This document shows, one piece after another, positions 42,627-53,589 of a DNA stretch of 64,000 nucleotides; positions within the stretch are counted from its first letter, which is position 1, and every line of letters begins with the position of its first letter. A program made the position numbers and the translations under genes. Source of the DNA: Aricia agestis (taxonomy: Eukaryota > Arthropoda > Insecta > Lepidoptera > Lycaenidae). The DNA lies in the NCBI RefSeq assembly GCF_905147365.1, contig NC_056407.1, positions 14,657,001-14,721,000 of the forward strand, in the 5' to 3' direction. Below the pieces are notes generated by a model that saw only the letters and a list, made by a program, of their open reading frames with translations, had not been told where the DNA came from and did not search any database.

Positions 42627-43732
42627 GTCGCAGGGAAAAGAGGATATCAGGGATTTCACGATATCCCTAGGGATATCACGACATCCCGGCAGATGCCGAA
42701 TATTCTTGTTTATTACGTCTTCTTACTAAAAATATCTAGTGATATGTCATTTCACTAAACTAAATCTAGTGAAATGTCAAAAAAGCGAATACCGCCGAAT
42801 AAAAATCGAGTCACGCATTTTTCTCGCTCACTTTTGTACCCTCACGGACACTTGTGGGAGTGAAACAAATGCGCGTCGAGCTAGCGCGGCTCGTCTAGCT
42901 ATAGCGGTTCTTGAGATACAGCCTGGAAACAGACAGACGGAGAGACAGTTTTACCCTTTGGGTACGGAACCGTAAAAACTAATCGAAGATCTGGAGTACC
43001 TGGTGTACCTGTGTTTTCTAATCAGGGTCATCCTGATTAGAAAAGACGAGAGCCTAACCAAACTATTAGAGATCGACATGCCACCTGTACAAAAAATATT
43101 CAACTTGGTGGGCCGCTGCATTCGACGTCAAAAATCAAAGGTTTCAGACCTTTGATGAAGGCATCTGATGAAGAACCCTCGGCTGGTTTCAACTGTATGA
43201 TTCAGAGATATGGTGATGTCCCCTCAGATCTGCTATATTTGCATTACACGTGTGATAATATTAATAATAACTTCCACACCGGTTTCGGCGACGGTAGCAG
43301 GTTTCTTTGAAACCACGCAAGTTACGCAGGAGAAATTTTTTAGTGCCCAAGTGTGTGCGCAGTACACAAGAGCAATCTCTCTATTCCTTTACTTGCATAA
43401 CCCAGTGGGACGGAGGACCGACACGACTGGCGAGAGATCAGGCGCAGGACCGAATTTTTAAATGCCCATCCGACGCATGGATCATCTAACATCATACTTG
43501 TTTGAGTAAGATGTTAGATGATCCTACCAAAGTACCCGTGTGGGTACTAGAGCGGTGGTATCCGCTTTTCTGACATTTCACTAGATTTAGTTTAGTGAAA
43601 TGACTATCACTAAATATTTTTAGTAAGAAGACGTAATAAACAAGAATATTCGGCATCTGCCGGGATGTCGTGATATCCCTAGGGATATCGTGAAATCCCT
43701 GATATCTTCTTTTCCCTGCGACATATATAATG
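42627..43732. mobile_element. Foldback element with 175-bp arms
   Basis: GTCGCAGGGAAAAGAGGATA (42627) and its inverse ending GCGAC (43732) start arms of about 171 and 181 bp that include the palindrome GATATCCCTAGGGATATC and CTAAACTAAATCTAGTGAAATG-like text. The loop holds a GGGTTCCGT-family fragment (about 42870-42976) and a SINE fragment (43270-43495). No ORF. Confidence 0.8.
43270..43495 (+). mobile_element. SINE fragment without tRNA head
   Basis: CACACCGGTTTCGGCGACGG, GTGCCCAAGTGTGTGCGCAG and CCGACGCATGGATCATCTAA match the SINE at 14818 (there minus) but the tRNA-like part is missing. A hairpin GGATCATCTAACATC...GATGTTAGATGATCC covers 43477-43523 at its right end. Confidence 0.65.
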
Positions 43733-44448
43733 ATTATATTATTATTAATTGTTAGTTTTATTTGTTTCTTATAAAAATCGTTATTGATATTTATAGTAGT
43801 CAAAGGTACCAAAAATGAAAAGTAGGACTCTACAAAAATAAGTGAGATCCCATCAAAAAACATCCTGTAAAAAAACCAAGTCTCGCAACTCAGTTTTTAT
43901 ACCGTAAAAATTTATGAGATCCATGCAATACCAAGTCGGTTAACTTATTCAGTCCCTACCTTCTGTCTCAAGTTATTACGTAAGTTATTATCATATCAAT
44001 ATTAAAAATCTTTTACGTTTTAAATAAATAGATCGACTTGGACATATTGGATTATTTTCTCCAAACAGGAAGCACCTGTGTCTTTTAATTTTGTCTCTGC
44101 TATCACACAATGGTTGACTTGTAGAAAATGCCATATGGCATTACGTCCGCCATTGTACATTGTGCAAAAAGTATAAATAAATAAATAAATATTTCCATAC
44201 ATTTTACTTGCCTATGTTATCGTTTTACCGCGGACGTCCACGATATTACCGCCACGTCTAAAATTATAAAAGCGCACATTTCCACTAGTGTGCTAGTTGG
44301 CCTTAAATTGATTCTATTGATGACATTCTTGCTTGCTACTTTTCCTTTAGTTCTTCAAGATTTACAATAATGTGAATTAATTATAACGTAAATTCGAAAT
44401 GTTAGTCATAATAATATATTTTCCATGTTATCGGGCGATTAGCATAAA
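43733..44448. other. Intron sequence, no gene seen
   Basis: AT-rich, partly unique. CCGCGGACGTCCACGA (about 44230) resembles text near 36180-36230, so a small repeat may be shared. Confidence 0.4.
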
Positions 44449-44599
44449 ATGCCTAATTTACAAAGTCGGGTTAAAGTTTATCGTTTGATAATTGATTATG
44501 ATAAAATTAACTGTGTTACTTGTTTTCCAAATCGAGGAGTTTTTGCAGATTTTCCTGCACCTATATTCCCTAGAACTTCAGCCAGTTGGCCTTGTATAG
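44449..44599 (+). CDS. Candidate coding exon, unknown gene
   Basis: An ATG at 44449, with an in-frame TAG just upstream, opens 50 codons (MPNLQSRVKVYRLIIDYDKI, NCVTCFPNRGVFADFPAPIF, PRTSASWPCIG) ending at a consensus donor TATAG|GTAAGT. The sequence is not part of any repeat I recognise. It lies inside the first long intron of the coiled-coil gene on the same strand, but its outgoing phase (1 base) does not fit the next exon at 52938, so it is not simply an alternative first exon for that frame. It could be an exon of a nested gene or a spurious frame. Confidence 0.3.
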
Positions 44600-44649
44600 G
44601 TAAGTACTATAACGTATATTTCCAAAGTAAAAATGTTTGTAGGCATTAA

Positions 44650-45633
44650 GAATTATTGTGTTGAAAAGATGTCAATAGCTGATATTCTCTTATTATCAAT
44701 TATGTAGTTTTTCGAGGTCCGTTGTCGTAATAAGCGAAAACATAATAATTATCTAAGTCATTACAATATTAAACTAGGTACAGTGTACATACACTGCGCA
44801 GTGCGATAGGCCCTCCTATTTCTTAGTCAACGCAACTTTTAGATTTTAACAGGAAAATGTTCGCAAGCTTTAAATGTCAATTAATAATTTAAATTTTGTT
44901 GACCAAAACTAGTGGTAAATGATATAAATAAAATGCTACATGGTTCCTTTCGTAATGACTATATTGTGCCAAATAATAAATTATTGTAGCGAGTCAGTCG
45001 CGGTCACGTAGAGATCTGCTCTCTATAATTTATATTATTTTAACTAAATAATAATAATAAAACAGTTACTTAAAAAGGAAAACGGCAATAAAATCAAGTA
45101 TTCTGTATAATAGCATTACTCTAAACTTCATTATCCTTAAATACTAAAGTTCATCTGCCCTCTTAACAAAAGGATCTTAGATATTAGATATAAAGCTTCT
45201 GACATACATGGGATTTCCTATTTTACTTGTGTGACGATCCTTTACGTCATGGGAATCAATACATTGATTAATTATAAGGAGGTAAAACTAGTACACAATA
45301 ATAACATAATAATATTATTGCAATCGAAGGTATGTCCACCATCAAAATTGTACAAGGATAAATAAAACGGGAAAACACTATTAAATAATAATAATATTAT
45401 ATCTATTAGTTGCCAGCTCATGGGGACAGTGTGGGACTATCTTACGTATTCAGATGGATATGGAAGCTGTCAGCTGACTACTGACTAGTGAATCAAGCAT
45501 TCATTATTCAAAGTAGTTTGTGAATTGTGTTATTTAAGAAATTGATTGCGTAAGGAACAGTTTCTCAACCTTATTTTGCTCACCGCCCGCTTTGAGAATA
45601 TGTTTTTTTCTAGAGCCCCCCATCTTAATTTTT
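44650..45633. other. Intron sequence, no gene seen
   Basis: AT-rich and without repeats I recognise. The frames are short. Confidence 0.45.
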
Positions 45634-46278
45634 AACCGACTTCCAAAAACGAGGAGGTTATACGTTCGGCTGTGGATATATTTTTTTTAATGTATGTTCA
45701 ACGATTACTCCGCCGTTTGTGAACCGATTTTCAAAATTTTTGTTTTGTTGTATAGGGTATTACTCCAATTTGGTACCATATTCAGAAAAGTGGTACCTGA
45801 TGATGGGATCCATGAGTAATCGAGGGAACTCCTCAAAATTCAAATGGAAACATATGATTTTTTTGGTTTCATATGAAATATTCCAGGCATATGTTACCAA
45901 AAAGTAAGATTTTGCACCAGGATATACCATGGTTCGAAGGTGGTGAACAGGACTCCTTACTCATATAGATACATGTTTGGGGGTTTCGGCGTGGCAAATT
46001 TCATTACTTATCATCATCATCACCACCATTTCACCATACATCCATGAGTAATCAAGGGAACTCCTCAAAATTTATATGGAAACATATAGTGATTTAAATT
46101 TTTTATGAAGTATCTTAAGCATATGGTACCAAAAAGCATGATTTTGCAATTAGATAATATACCATGGTTCCGAAGGTGCTAAGAGAACTCCAGATTCCTT
46201 ATAAATACAAGTTTGCGGGTTTCGGAGTTGGTTTAAGAACTGAAAGCATATGCTACTATGCAAGTTACATTCGTCATC
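45634..46278 (+). repeat. TTAACCGACTTCC...(ATC)n repeat, copy 3, duplicated
   Basis: Starts TTTTTAACCGACTTCCAAAA. The central part (AATCGAGGGAACTCCTCAAA to ATGTTTGG) occurs twice, at 45810-46010 and 46045-46278. The expected ATC tail is split: TTACATTCGTCATC remains here and TCATCATTATCACTACCACC follows the LINE at 51112, so the LINE inserted into the microsatellite. Confidence 0.75.
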
Positions 46279-46289
46279 CATGGCCATAC

Positions 46290-47896
46290 ATGGATAGTAA
46301 AATGATGACTCGCTCGGCCGTGGCCCGTCGCACCGAGGAGCAACTTCGAGTAACCCTTATAGAATTAAAGCAATATAAAGAACAATGCCAAATGCTGTTA
46401 AGGGAAAGAGATGATAACGAAAAAGAAATAGAATCAGTAATACAAAAAAATCAGGATCTAAAATTAGAACTCAATAAGTTAAGTCTTGACTACGAGGACA
46501 TTCTTAAGAAAAACATTGAGTTACAGAATATTGTTGACGGCTTTGACCAATGCAGAGAGGAATATGAAGACTTTCTCAAGACCTCGGCTAACCTCAAAAT
46601 CAAGCTGAGTAATGCCGAAGACTACATCTTAAAACTAGAAGAACAAATTCATGCTCAAAATTCCACCCAAACCCAAATCTTATATAATGAGCTTATTTGT
46701 GATAAAAGCAACTCTGCTTCTAACACTAAATCTTGTCAAAACATTTCTACAATTGATTTAACTAGTGATGATACCTTACCAATATGTACATTGAATAGTT
46801 AGAGGAAATTAAAGAAATATATTAAAATCAAAAAGTGTATTAAAAATTATTGTAAACTTTCAAAGAAAAATAAAAAATGTTTAAATAATTTATCAAAAGT
46901 TATAAATTAAAACAAACTCTTGAATAATAACTTACTAAAGTGTAATTTTGACATAGAGCAAATAAAATGTAACTATGAGGCTGATGTATGTAACCTACAG
47001 CAAGAAATTTCGATACTTCTTGACTCTTTGGAGAATTTAAACAGAAAATATGCTTTGTCACAACAAGAAACGCAGAGGCATATATCAGCGATGAATGATT
47101 TACTTGAAGTGACTCGTTATAATGAGGAACGGGTTTACTCTTTATTGAGAGTCAACGGTTCCTCAGACAAAGTAAATCATTCTGTTTTGAATAGTATAAC
47201 TGATATATGTTCCAGGCAGAAAGAGAAAGAAGCAATTTGTGGGCATTCAGTATGTACCATACTGAATGCCCACAAATTGCTTTGTTCAGTGATGAATTAG
47301 GTAAGGACTTAGGTATTTATTTAAATAGGATGTGTATTGGACAATCATTTTCCAATTTCTGTATGCCTGGAGCTACTTATAGTGAAATAATGTGCAGGGC
47401 TTTGGCTATGACTTATTGTCCGAATACAACATTAATAGTTTTAGTTGGGAGGAAGGGAAAATTAAACAAAAAACAAATGACCGAATTTCTAGATAAATTA
47501 TTTATTATTGAAAATATTAATAATGTTATCTTGTTTACTTTTCCCTATATACAAATGTTGCCAAAGAGATATAATAAAGAAAACTATTCTAGGTATCAAC
47601 TGAACAGCCTAATGTATACTGCTGTAAATAATAATTGTATCATTTTAAATGACTCACATAAGCAATGTCAGGTTGTAGACATTAATAATTTAGATTTTAA
47701 GTTATCCACCATGACAAGAGATAAGTACTTCTTATCTAATTTTTATAAAAGACGAATAGCCAGGTTGCTATTTAACTTTTTAGATTTTAAACAAGCCAAG
47801 TGTTTGGCTTCAGAGACTACTGCTTCTATTGAGCAGAATTATACTAGTCATAATATTAACGAATTGGAATATGTTCCAAATATTTATTTAAATTAG
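46290..47896 (+). pseudogene. LINE ORF1 (coiled coil plus SGNH esterase-like domain), broken
   Basis: The reading frame from ATG 46290 gives a coiled coil (EEQLRVTLIELKQYKEQ onward) up to TAG at 46800. The same frame continues with LKKYIKIKKCIKNYCKLSKK to TAA at 46908, then DIEQIKCNYEADVCNLQQEI onward to about 47240. After that the sense frame shifts by two: HTECPQIALFSDELGKDLG, FCMPGATYSEIM, TTLIVLVGRKGKLNK, and TRDKYFLSNFYKRRIARLLF to the stop at 47894. The second part resembles the SGNH-esterase-like domain of CR1/Daphne ORF1; FSDE stands where GDS is usual, so catalysis is doubtful. Lesions: two stops and one frameshift, the latter inside a perfect 24-bp palindrome (47231-47281). ORF1 normally binds RNA in the retrotransposition particle. 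Confidence 0.75.
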
Positions 47897-47907
47897 ATAA
47901 TAAGACA

Positions 47908-50829
47908 ATGGAGGACATCTCTTGCGGAAATAAATTTAGTATTGAAAATCCTACCAATAATTTGTTAGACTCAAATATATTAAGTAAGAATAAATGTAAT
48001 TTGATTAATCTGGTGCATCAAAATTTACAAGGTATGGTAGGTAAAGAACTTGAAATTGAGTTATTTTTAAAGGAATTTAACATTGATATTATTTGTATAT
48101 CTGAACACTGGTTCAGACAGTATGAACTCACTTTCAATTTCAATAACCACCAGATAGCTAGTTCGTTCAGTAGGGAAAATGCCATTAGAGGCGGCTCTTT
48201 AATATTAATTAGAAATAATTTAAAATTTAAGGAACGTAAAGATATTGTGAGTCTCTCTATTGAACGAACAATTGAAGTAGCTTGCATAGAGCTAAGTCAT
48301 CTTATTATTGTGGGTGTATACAGGCCTCCTTCAGGGTTATTTGATACCTTTGAACAAACTATGGAACAAATACTGTCAAAAATATGTGCATCTAACAAAA
48401 GGGTTATTATATGTGGAGACTTTAATATTAATTTATTGGATTTAAATTCCACAACTGTTAGATTCACATCTTTATTTAAATCATATAACCTTTGCAATTT
48501 GTTTCATGAACCTACAAGAGTCTGTGAGACCACAGCTACTTGTATTGATAACATATTTACAAATCTCATTCCCGATAAAAAAGAAATAATTAATAAGTTA
48601 AGCTCTGATCACTGTGGACAGTTAGCATCATTTAATGTCAATTGCGATAATAACGTAAAGGATAATCTTGTGTTTGTTCCTGTGACTACAAAACGTATTG
48701 AGCAATTTAGAAGTAAATTAAATTCAAATATTCAGTCATTGGGTAGATCAAATAGCTCAGATGAAGCTTTTAATAATTTGTTTAAGGTAATAAGAACACA
48801 ATTTAATACAGTATTTACTTCTAAAACAGTTAGAAACGATAATAAAAAAACCAGATTTATTGAATGGGCAACTAAAGGAATTAAAATAAGTAGGCAAAGA
48901 TTATATGAATTATATGATGAGAGGTGTAGCAACAGTAGTGAATCATTTAAAGCATATGTTAAAAATTATTCTAAAACCTTCAGAAAAGTTTGTAAAGCTG
49001 CTAAGGCTCTATATATCAAAAATAAAATTAAAAATTCTAAAAATAAAATCAAAACTACATGGAAGGTTATATCTGGTGAGACTGGAAACGTCACCTGTCG
49101 TAACACTGATTTTGAATTATACTTTGAAAATAAAAAGATTACAAATAATCTCGAAGTTGCGACGGTTTTTGAAAAGTTTTTTGCTGACATTCCGGTCTCA
49201 ACTACAAAAAATCTAAATTCCTCACCAGAAGCTGCTGAAAAGCTACTCAGAGACAATGTAAAGGAATGTGATGTCAATTTCAAGTTTAGGGAAATTAGCC
49301 CTAGAGATATTATTGATACCTTTAAATTGTTGAATATTAAAAATACTACTGATCTCTGGGGCATGTCTACAAAAATTATTAAATCGATAATTGACATCAT
49401 AGCTCCTCATCTGGCAATAATTTTCAATGACTGCATTAAGAGTGGTGTTTTTCCTGACTTAATGAAGCACAGTAAGGTCGTACCTTTATTTAAAGCGGGA
49501 ATTAAATCAGATCCGACTAATTACCGGCCTATTTCGATTTTACCGACTCTTAGTAAAATATTTGAAAAAATAATTTTACAGCAATTACTGTTACATTTTA
49601 ATTTAAATAATTTATTACACAATAACCAATACGGTTTTACTAAGGGTCGTTCCACAACGGATGCTGGTATAGGTCTTCTTTGTAGCATATTTGAAGCTTG
49701 GGAGGAGTCACAGGATGCCTTAGGTATTTTTTGTGACCTCTCTAAGGCATTTGACTGTGTCGAGCATGCTACTTTAGTCAAAAAATTGCACCACTATGGC
49801 ATAAGGGACTCAGCACTCAGCCTTTTGACTTCTTACCTCAAAAATAGGACTCAAAGGGTTGAAGTTAATAGTAAAAGATCCAATGGGACCAAAATAGAAT
49901 TAGGTGTACCACAGGGATCCATTTTAGGACCATTTCTTTTTCTCATCTACATTAATGACTTACCTTATCTAGTTAAGGATAATGAGATAGTACTTTTTGC
50001 TGATGACACTTCACTTATTTTTAAAGTGAAGCGACGGCAGTCAAATTACGACGAGGTAAATAGTGCTCTCTCAAAAATAGTACATTGGTTTAATGTTAAT
50101 AACTTACTTTTAAACTCTAAGAAAACCAAATGTTTAAAATTTACTTTGCCCAATGTTAGGCAAGTTCAAACCAATTTACTATTAAATGATGAGAAAATGA
50201 ATTTGGTGGACTCCACTGTATTCTTAGGCATTACATTAGATAGTAAATTACGGTGGGGTCCTCATATTGCTAATCTTGCAGGTAAGCTCAGTTCTGCAGC
50301 ATATGCAGTCAGAAAAATTAGGGAAATTTCTGATGAAGACACGGCAAGACTAGTTTATTTTAGTTATTTTCACAGTAGAATGTCTTATGGTATCCTTTTA
50401 TGGGGAAACGCTGCCGACATCAATACAATTTTTGTGCTGCAGAAGCGAGCTATACGCTCAATTTATAAAATGTCAGCTTTTGAATCTCTGAGAGAAAAGT
50501 TTAAAGAAATTGGTATTCTAACTGTTGCTTCTCAATACATTTTGGATAATGTATTGTATGTTAGAAAGAATTTAACTAAATTTAAAACTAAAAGTGATAG
50601 TCACGGTAGAAACACTAGAAATAGGCACAAGCTGGAAATACCAGTGATCAGACTTAGCAAAATAAGTAAATCTTTTAAAGGTCAATGTATACGCCTTTAC
50701 AATAAAATCCCGGAAAACGTTCAAAATCTATCAATTAATAAATTTAAAAAAGTAATTAAAGAACGTTTGTGTGCCAAAGCCTACTATACGGTCAAAGATT
50801 TCCTAAACGATAGCACATCTTGGGAGTAG
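47908..50829 (+). CDS. LINE ORF2: APE endonuclease and reverse transcriptase, intact
   Basis: A 973-codon frame with no lesion. Endonuclease (about residues 33-245): HQNLQGM (N39), ISEHW (E66), VYRPPSG (Y138), ICGDFNIN (D171, N173), CIDNIF (D214) and SDH (233-235). Reverse transcriptase (about 515-780): VVPLFKAG, NYRPISILP, GFTKGRST, FCDLSKAFD (D610), GVPQGSILGP, YINDLP and FADDT (D699, D700). A long C-terminal part follows, ending LNDSTSWE. All expected catalytic residues are visible, so the enzyme could nick target DNA and prime cDNA synthesis. It starts 11 bp after the ORF1 stop. As ORF1 is broken, movement would need ORF1 protein in trans. Codon use is AT-rich unlike the host exons. Confidence 0.92.
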   Translation: MEDISCGNKFSIENPTNNLLDSNILSKNKCNLINLVHQNLQGMVGKELEIELFLKEFNIDIICISEHWFRQYELTFNFNNHQIASSFSRENAIRGGSLILIRNNLKFKERKDIVSLSIERTIEVACIELSHLIIVGVYRPPSGLFDTFEQTMEQILSKICASNKRVIICGDFNINLLDLNSTTVRFTSLFKSYNLCNLFHEPTRVCETTATCIDNIFTNLIPDKKEIINKLSSDHCGQLASFNVNCDNNVKDNLVFVPVTTKRIEQFRSKLNSNIQSLGRSNSSDEAFNNLFKVIRTQFNTVFTSKTVRNDNKKTRFIEWATKGIKISRQRLYELYDERCSNSSESFKAYVKNYSKTFRKVCKAAKALYIKNKIKNSKNKIKTTWKVISGETGNVTCRNTDFELYFENKKITNNLEVATVFEKFFADIPVSTTKNLNSSPEAAEKLLRDNVKECDVNFKFREISPRDIIDTFKLLNIKNTTDLWGMSTKIIKSIIDIIAPHLAIIFNDCIKSGVFPDLMKHSKVVPLFKAGIKSDPTNYRPISILPTLSKIFEKIILQQLLLHFNLNNLLHNNQYGFTKGRSTTDAGIGLLCSIFEAWEESQDALGIFCDLSKAFDCVEHATLVKKLHHYGIRDSALSLLTSYLKNRTQRVEVNSKRSNGTKIELGVPQGSILGPFLFLIYINDLPYLVKDNEIVLFADDTSLIFKVKRRQSNYDEVNSALSKIVHWFNVNNLLLNSKKTKCLKFTLPNVRQVQTNLLLNDEKMNLVDSTVFLGITLDSKLRWGPHIANLAGKLSSAAYAVRKIREISDEDTARLVYFSYFHSRMSYGILLWGNAADINTIFVLQKRAIRSIYKMSAFESLREKFKEIGILTVASQYILDNVLYVRKNLTKFKTKSDSHGRNTRNRHKLEIPVIRLSKISKSFKGQCIRLYNKIPENVQNLSINKFKKVIKERLCAKAYYTVKDFLNDSTSWE

Positions 50830-51111
50830 GATGGCTGCTTGCAAGGCTGCTTCTACATTTATTATATGTGACTTACAATTGTGTATTCATATTGTATAGA
50901 TTAAGTTATTTACATTGTAAATTTTATTTTTTTAAAAGACAAATTTTCCACTTTTTTACTAAAAAGTGGCCCCGTGCGAGTTTCTTACGCCGGTTCTTCT
51001 CGCCGGGTTAGTTCCCGAACCGGTGGTAGGCAACATGTAGTTCAACATTCTGAAAATATTTGATTCAAATTTATTCAGAAATAAAACAATTTTTATTTTT
51101 ATTTTTATTTT

Positions 51112-51572
51112 ATCATCATTATCACTACCACCAGTCACCAGACCATGAATTATCTAATTATAACCCTTATTATTGGTACTTTTAATCGACTTTAAGAATG
51201 AAACCCGAATTTGTCGAACGATTTACAAAATTATAATGTTATTTCAATGTAAATGATTCGATCTTGGTGTTTAGGTTACCAAGTTAGCAATTTGATCATA
51301 AGATCTATGAGGTATGTTATTCTCCTTAAAATGTATAAGGACGATTATAGTTATATTTGAGCATAATATTATATTATGTTGAGCTGATGAGTTTCCATGA
51401 GTGTAATGATAGAAATAAATTCACTGAACAGTACTTTAGAGCCTTTTAAAGACAGGCGTATGAACATTAATTTTATTATTGCTTGATTAAGAGCGAGCTG
51501 TCGGATCCAAAGTCACTAAGCATAACACATTGGTCTGTACAAAAAACCAGCTTATTAAATATGACTAAAAAG
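51112..51572. other. Intron sequence, no gene seen
   Basis: Begins with the rest of the ATC tail of the repeat at 45634. Otherwise AT-rich unique sequence. Confidence 0.45.
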
Positions 51573-51966
51573 AGTGAAATTATTATTTTTAACAAAAAAT
51601 TGAAACCGACTTCCAGGGTAAAAACAATAATAATTTATAATGAACCAAAAAGTGTTAAATAATTTTTACTCTTTAATGTGCCTGATGCATAACTCTCTTA
51701 AAGCTCAACTATTTCTATGCACACAATCTTGAAGTCGGTACCAGTCTTAAATATTAAAAATATTTTGTCATAGAACTCAGCATTCTTAGCTGGTACCGTC
51801 TTCAAAATAATGAAGATTGTGTCCATAGAAATAGTTGAGGTTTAGGAGAGTTATGCATAAGGCACATTAAAGAGTAAGAATTATTTAACACTTTTTGGTT
51901 CATTATAAATTATTATTGTTTTTACCCTGGAAGTCGGTTTTAATTTTTTGTTAAAAATAATAATAC
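51573..51966. mobile_element. Foldback MITE, AACCGACTTCCAGG family, copy 2
   Basis: The whole 394 bp is nearly a palindrome: ATTATTTTTAACAAAAAATT, GAAACCGACTTCCAGGGTAA and TTAATGTGCCTGATGCATAA on the left are mirrored by TTATGCATAAGGCACATTAA, TACCCTGGAAGTCGG and AATTTTTTGTTAAAAATAAT on the right. Copies at 29185 and 33998. Confidence 0.85.
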
Positions 51967-52430
51967 TTACCATCTGTTGCGAATTTAAAACAGCTATTGC
52001 CACGATTATATTTAAATTTGAAACGTAAGATATTATATTATAGTCGTAAGATAGGAATATTACCCCTTGCCTATTTCTGAGTTTAAAATGAAGAATGAAG
52101 AAGAATGTTTCAATGGGAGTAATTAAAACGCATGCTAGTTATATTGAGCAATATTTTGCAGATAATATAATACGTGCACACGTGATGAAAATTATTACAA
52201 TACTTACCTACAATAACAAAAATTAAATGATATTAATTTTTAAGTTACTTTAGTACGTGATTAGCGTGTATTTTTTGCCTTTATAGACTATATTTTTTAA
52301 TCTACCCACGCCCCATCTGCGCCATCTCAATGCCCCCTAATTTTATCTGGGTCTTCTACAACCCCCCCGAAAGTCTCAAACGCCCACAGGGGGGCGTTTG
52401 AGACTTTAGAAGTATGGATATTATTGAATA
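51967..52430. other. Intron sequence with one hairpin
   Basis: AAGTCTCAAACGCCC and GGGCGTTTGAGACTT (about 52370-52406) form a hairpin with a short loop, flanked by CCCC-rich text. No gene. Confidence 0.5.
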
Positions 52431-52617
52431 TCCATACTTACTAATATTATAAATCGCAAAGTGTCTGTCTGTGTGTTACCTCTTCACGCTCAAACCACTG
52501 AACCGATTTTACTTGTAGTTCCGGGAAAAAACAAAGGATACATTTTATCCCGGAACATTGTACGGTTCCCGCGCGATAAACGAATTTTGGTGCAACGGAG
52601 TTGCGGGCATCATCTAG
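52431..52617 (+). mobile_element. Complete mini-Helitron, 187 bp
   Basis: 5' TCCATACTTACTAATATTAT, 3' hairpin GCAACGGAGTTGC followed by GGGCATCATCTAG (CTAG 52614-52617) and a T. It has no coding capacity. It contains the TACATTTTATCCCGGAACAT block also seen in the units at 7000-7380. Confidence 0.8.
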
Positions 52618-52937
52618 TAGAATAGAACTTGAGAGGTGTCAAGAGACACCCGAATGGAACGAAGTTAATTCTTAAACGACATCTATTGACACCCCGGAAT
52701 ACTAACAACGCATCGCTGTTTATTCTCAAAAAACGCCATCTAGTTGACGCACAAGAATACTATCAACGCCCTCTGCCCCTACCATGCAGGTACTAATAAA
52801 AAAGTGTCGAGGTCAAATACCGTTCCGTCTAGCCCCCTTTACGCCGAACGCGCGATAAGGAACTTCGATCCATTAAAGTCTGGTTCTTGGGCCATAGCCA
52901 ATGCAATATGAATACAAGTAGGTACTCTGATTTACAG

Positions 52938-53147
52938 GCGGCACCAACGAGCGCATCCCAAGAAGCAGCTGTTTTCTGCCCCCGTGAACAAGTTCACTGC
53001 CAAAACTGCCACTTCTGGTCGCAACTTGTCACGAATAAGAAGCTGCCTAGACGAATATAAGAAGACGCCAGTGAAGGCTATGAAGATTCAAGAAAAGGCC
53101 GTGTCAATGGAGGACTTGACTCCTTCGAAAAGGATAAAGAATGAAAA
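52938..53147 (+). CDS. Coiled-coil protein, exon 2 of 7 seen
   Basis: Acceptor GATTTACAG, donor AA|GTATGT. The first base completes a Met codon from 35829; the last two bases (AA) pass to 55601. It encodes a basic segment: RHQRAHPKKQLFSAPVNKFT, AKTATSGRNLSRIRSCLDEY, KKTPVKAMKIQEKAVSMEDL, TPSKRIKNE. There are many K and R residues and TP/SP-like sites, which would suit a nuclear or microtubule-associated protein, but that is speculation. No known domain was recognised. Confidence 0.7.
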
Positions 53148-53589
53148 GTATGTCATTAAAAGTAATTTTAAATATCATTAAAAGACACTAGCGTATAGAT
53201 TTCCTAGGATTTAAAATGTGATTTGATGTGGTGAAACCCTAATCCCTAATTGTGTAAATACAAACCCTAATCCCACCGCTGCCATTCTCCTGTCTTGCGT
53301 GTTGTCCTCCGCGCGCGGATTGTTCGCATACGGGTGAGCACATGCTCCTGGCGGCGCTCGCATGATATGAAAAACCTTTATGAAATGGTTTTAATTTTTA
53401 TGACCGAAGATCCGCGCGCGGATGATGGCAGCCTTTGAATGATTTGTCTTCAACTCTTCATGACACGTCTGATGACACTTCTTAAAAAAATAAATCGTTC
53501 GCGGAGTCCCTACAAGGCCTATGTGGAGCTCCAGAGCACCACGGAGCACAATTTGAGAATGGCTGTTGTATAGTGTGTAAATACATTAT

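Larger units (their letters stand above)
46279..51111 (+). mobile_element. Nearly full-length LINE, 4.8 kb
   Basis: Order: damaged ORF1 (46290-47896), intact ORF2 (47908-50829), 3' UTR with CTTACGCCGGTTCTTCTCGC and CCGAACCGGTGGTAG, and a (TTTTA)n end at 51087-51111. Target remnants TCATC on both sides come from an ATC microsatellite. The ORF1 plan (coiled coil then esterase-like domain) and the short-repeat tail fit the CR1/Daphne/Crack side of the LINE tree; that is inference. Confidence 0.85.

Noticed and set aside
44449..44599. Alternative first exon of the coiled-coil gene
   Set aside because: Outgoing phase 1 does not match the phase of exons 2 or 3, so it cannot start the same protein frame; kept only as a separate candidate.
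48018..49781. Several antisense and alternative frames within LINE ORF2
   Set aside because: Shadows of the intact 973-codon frame.
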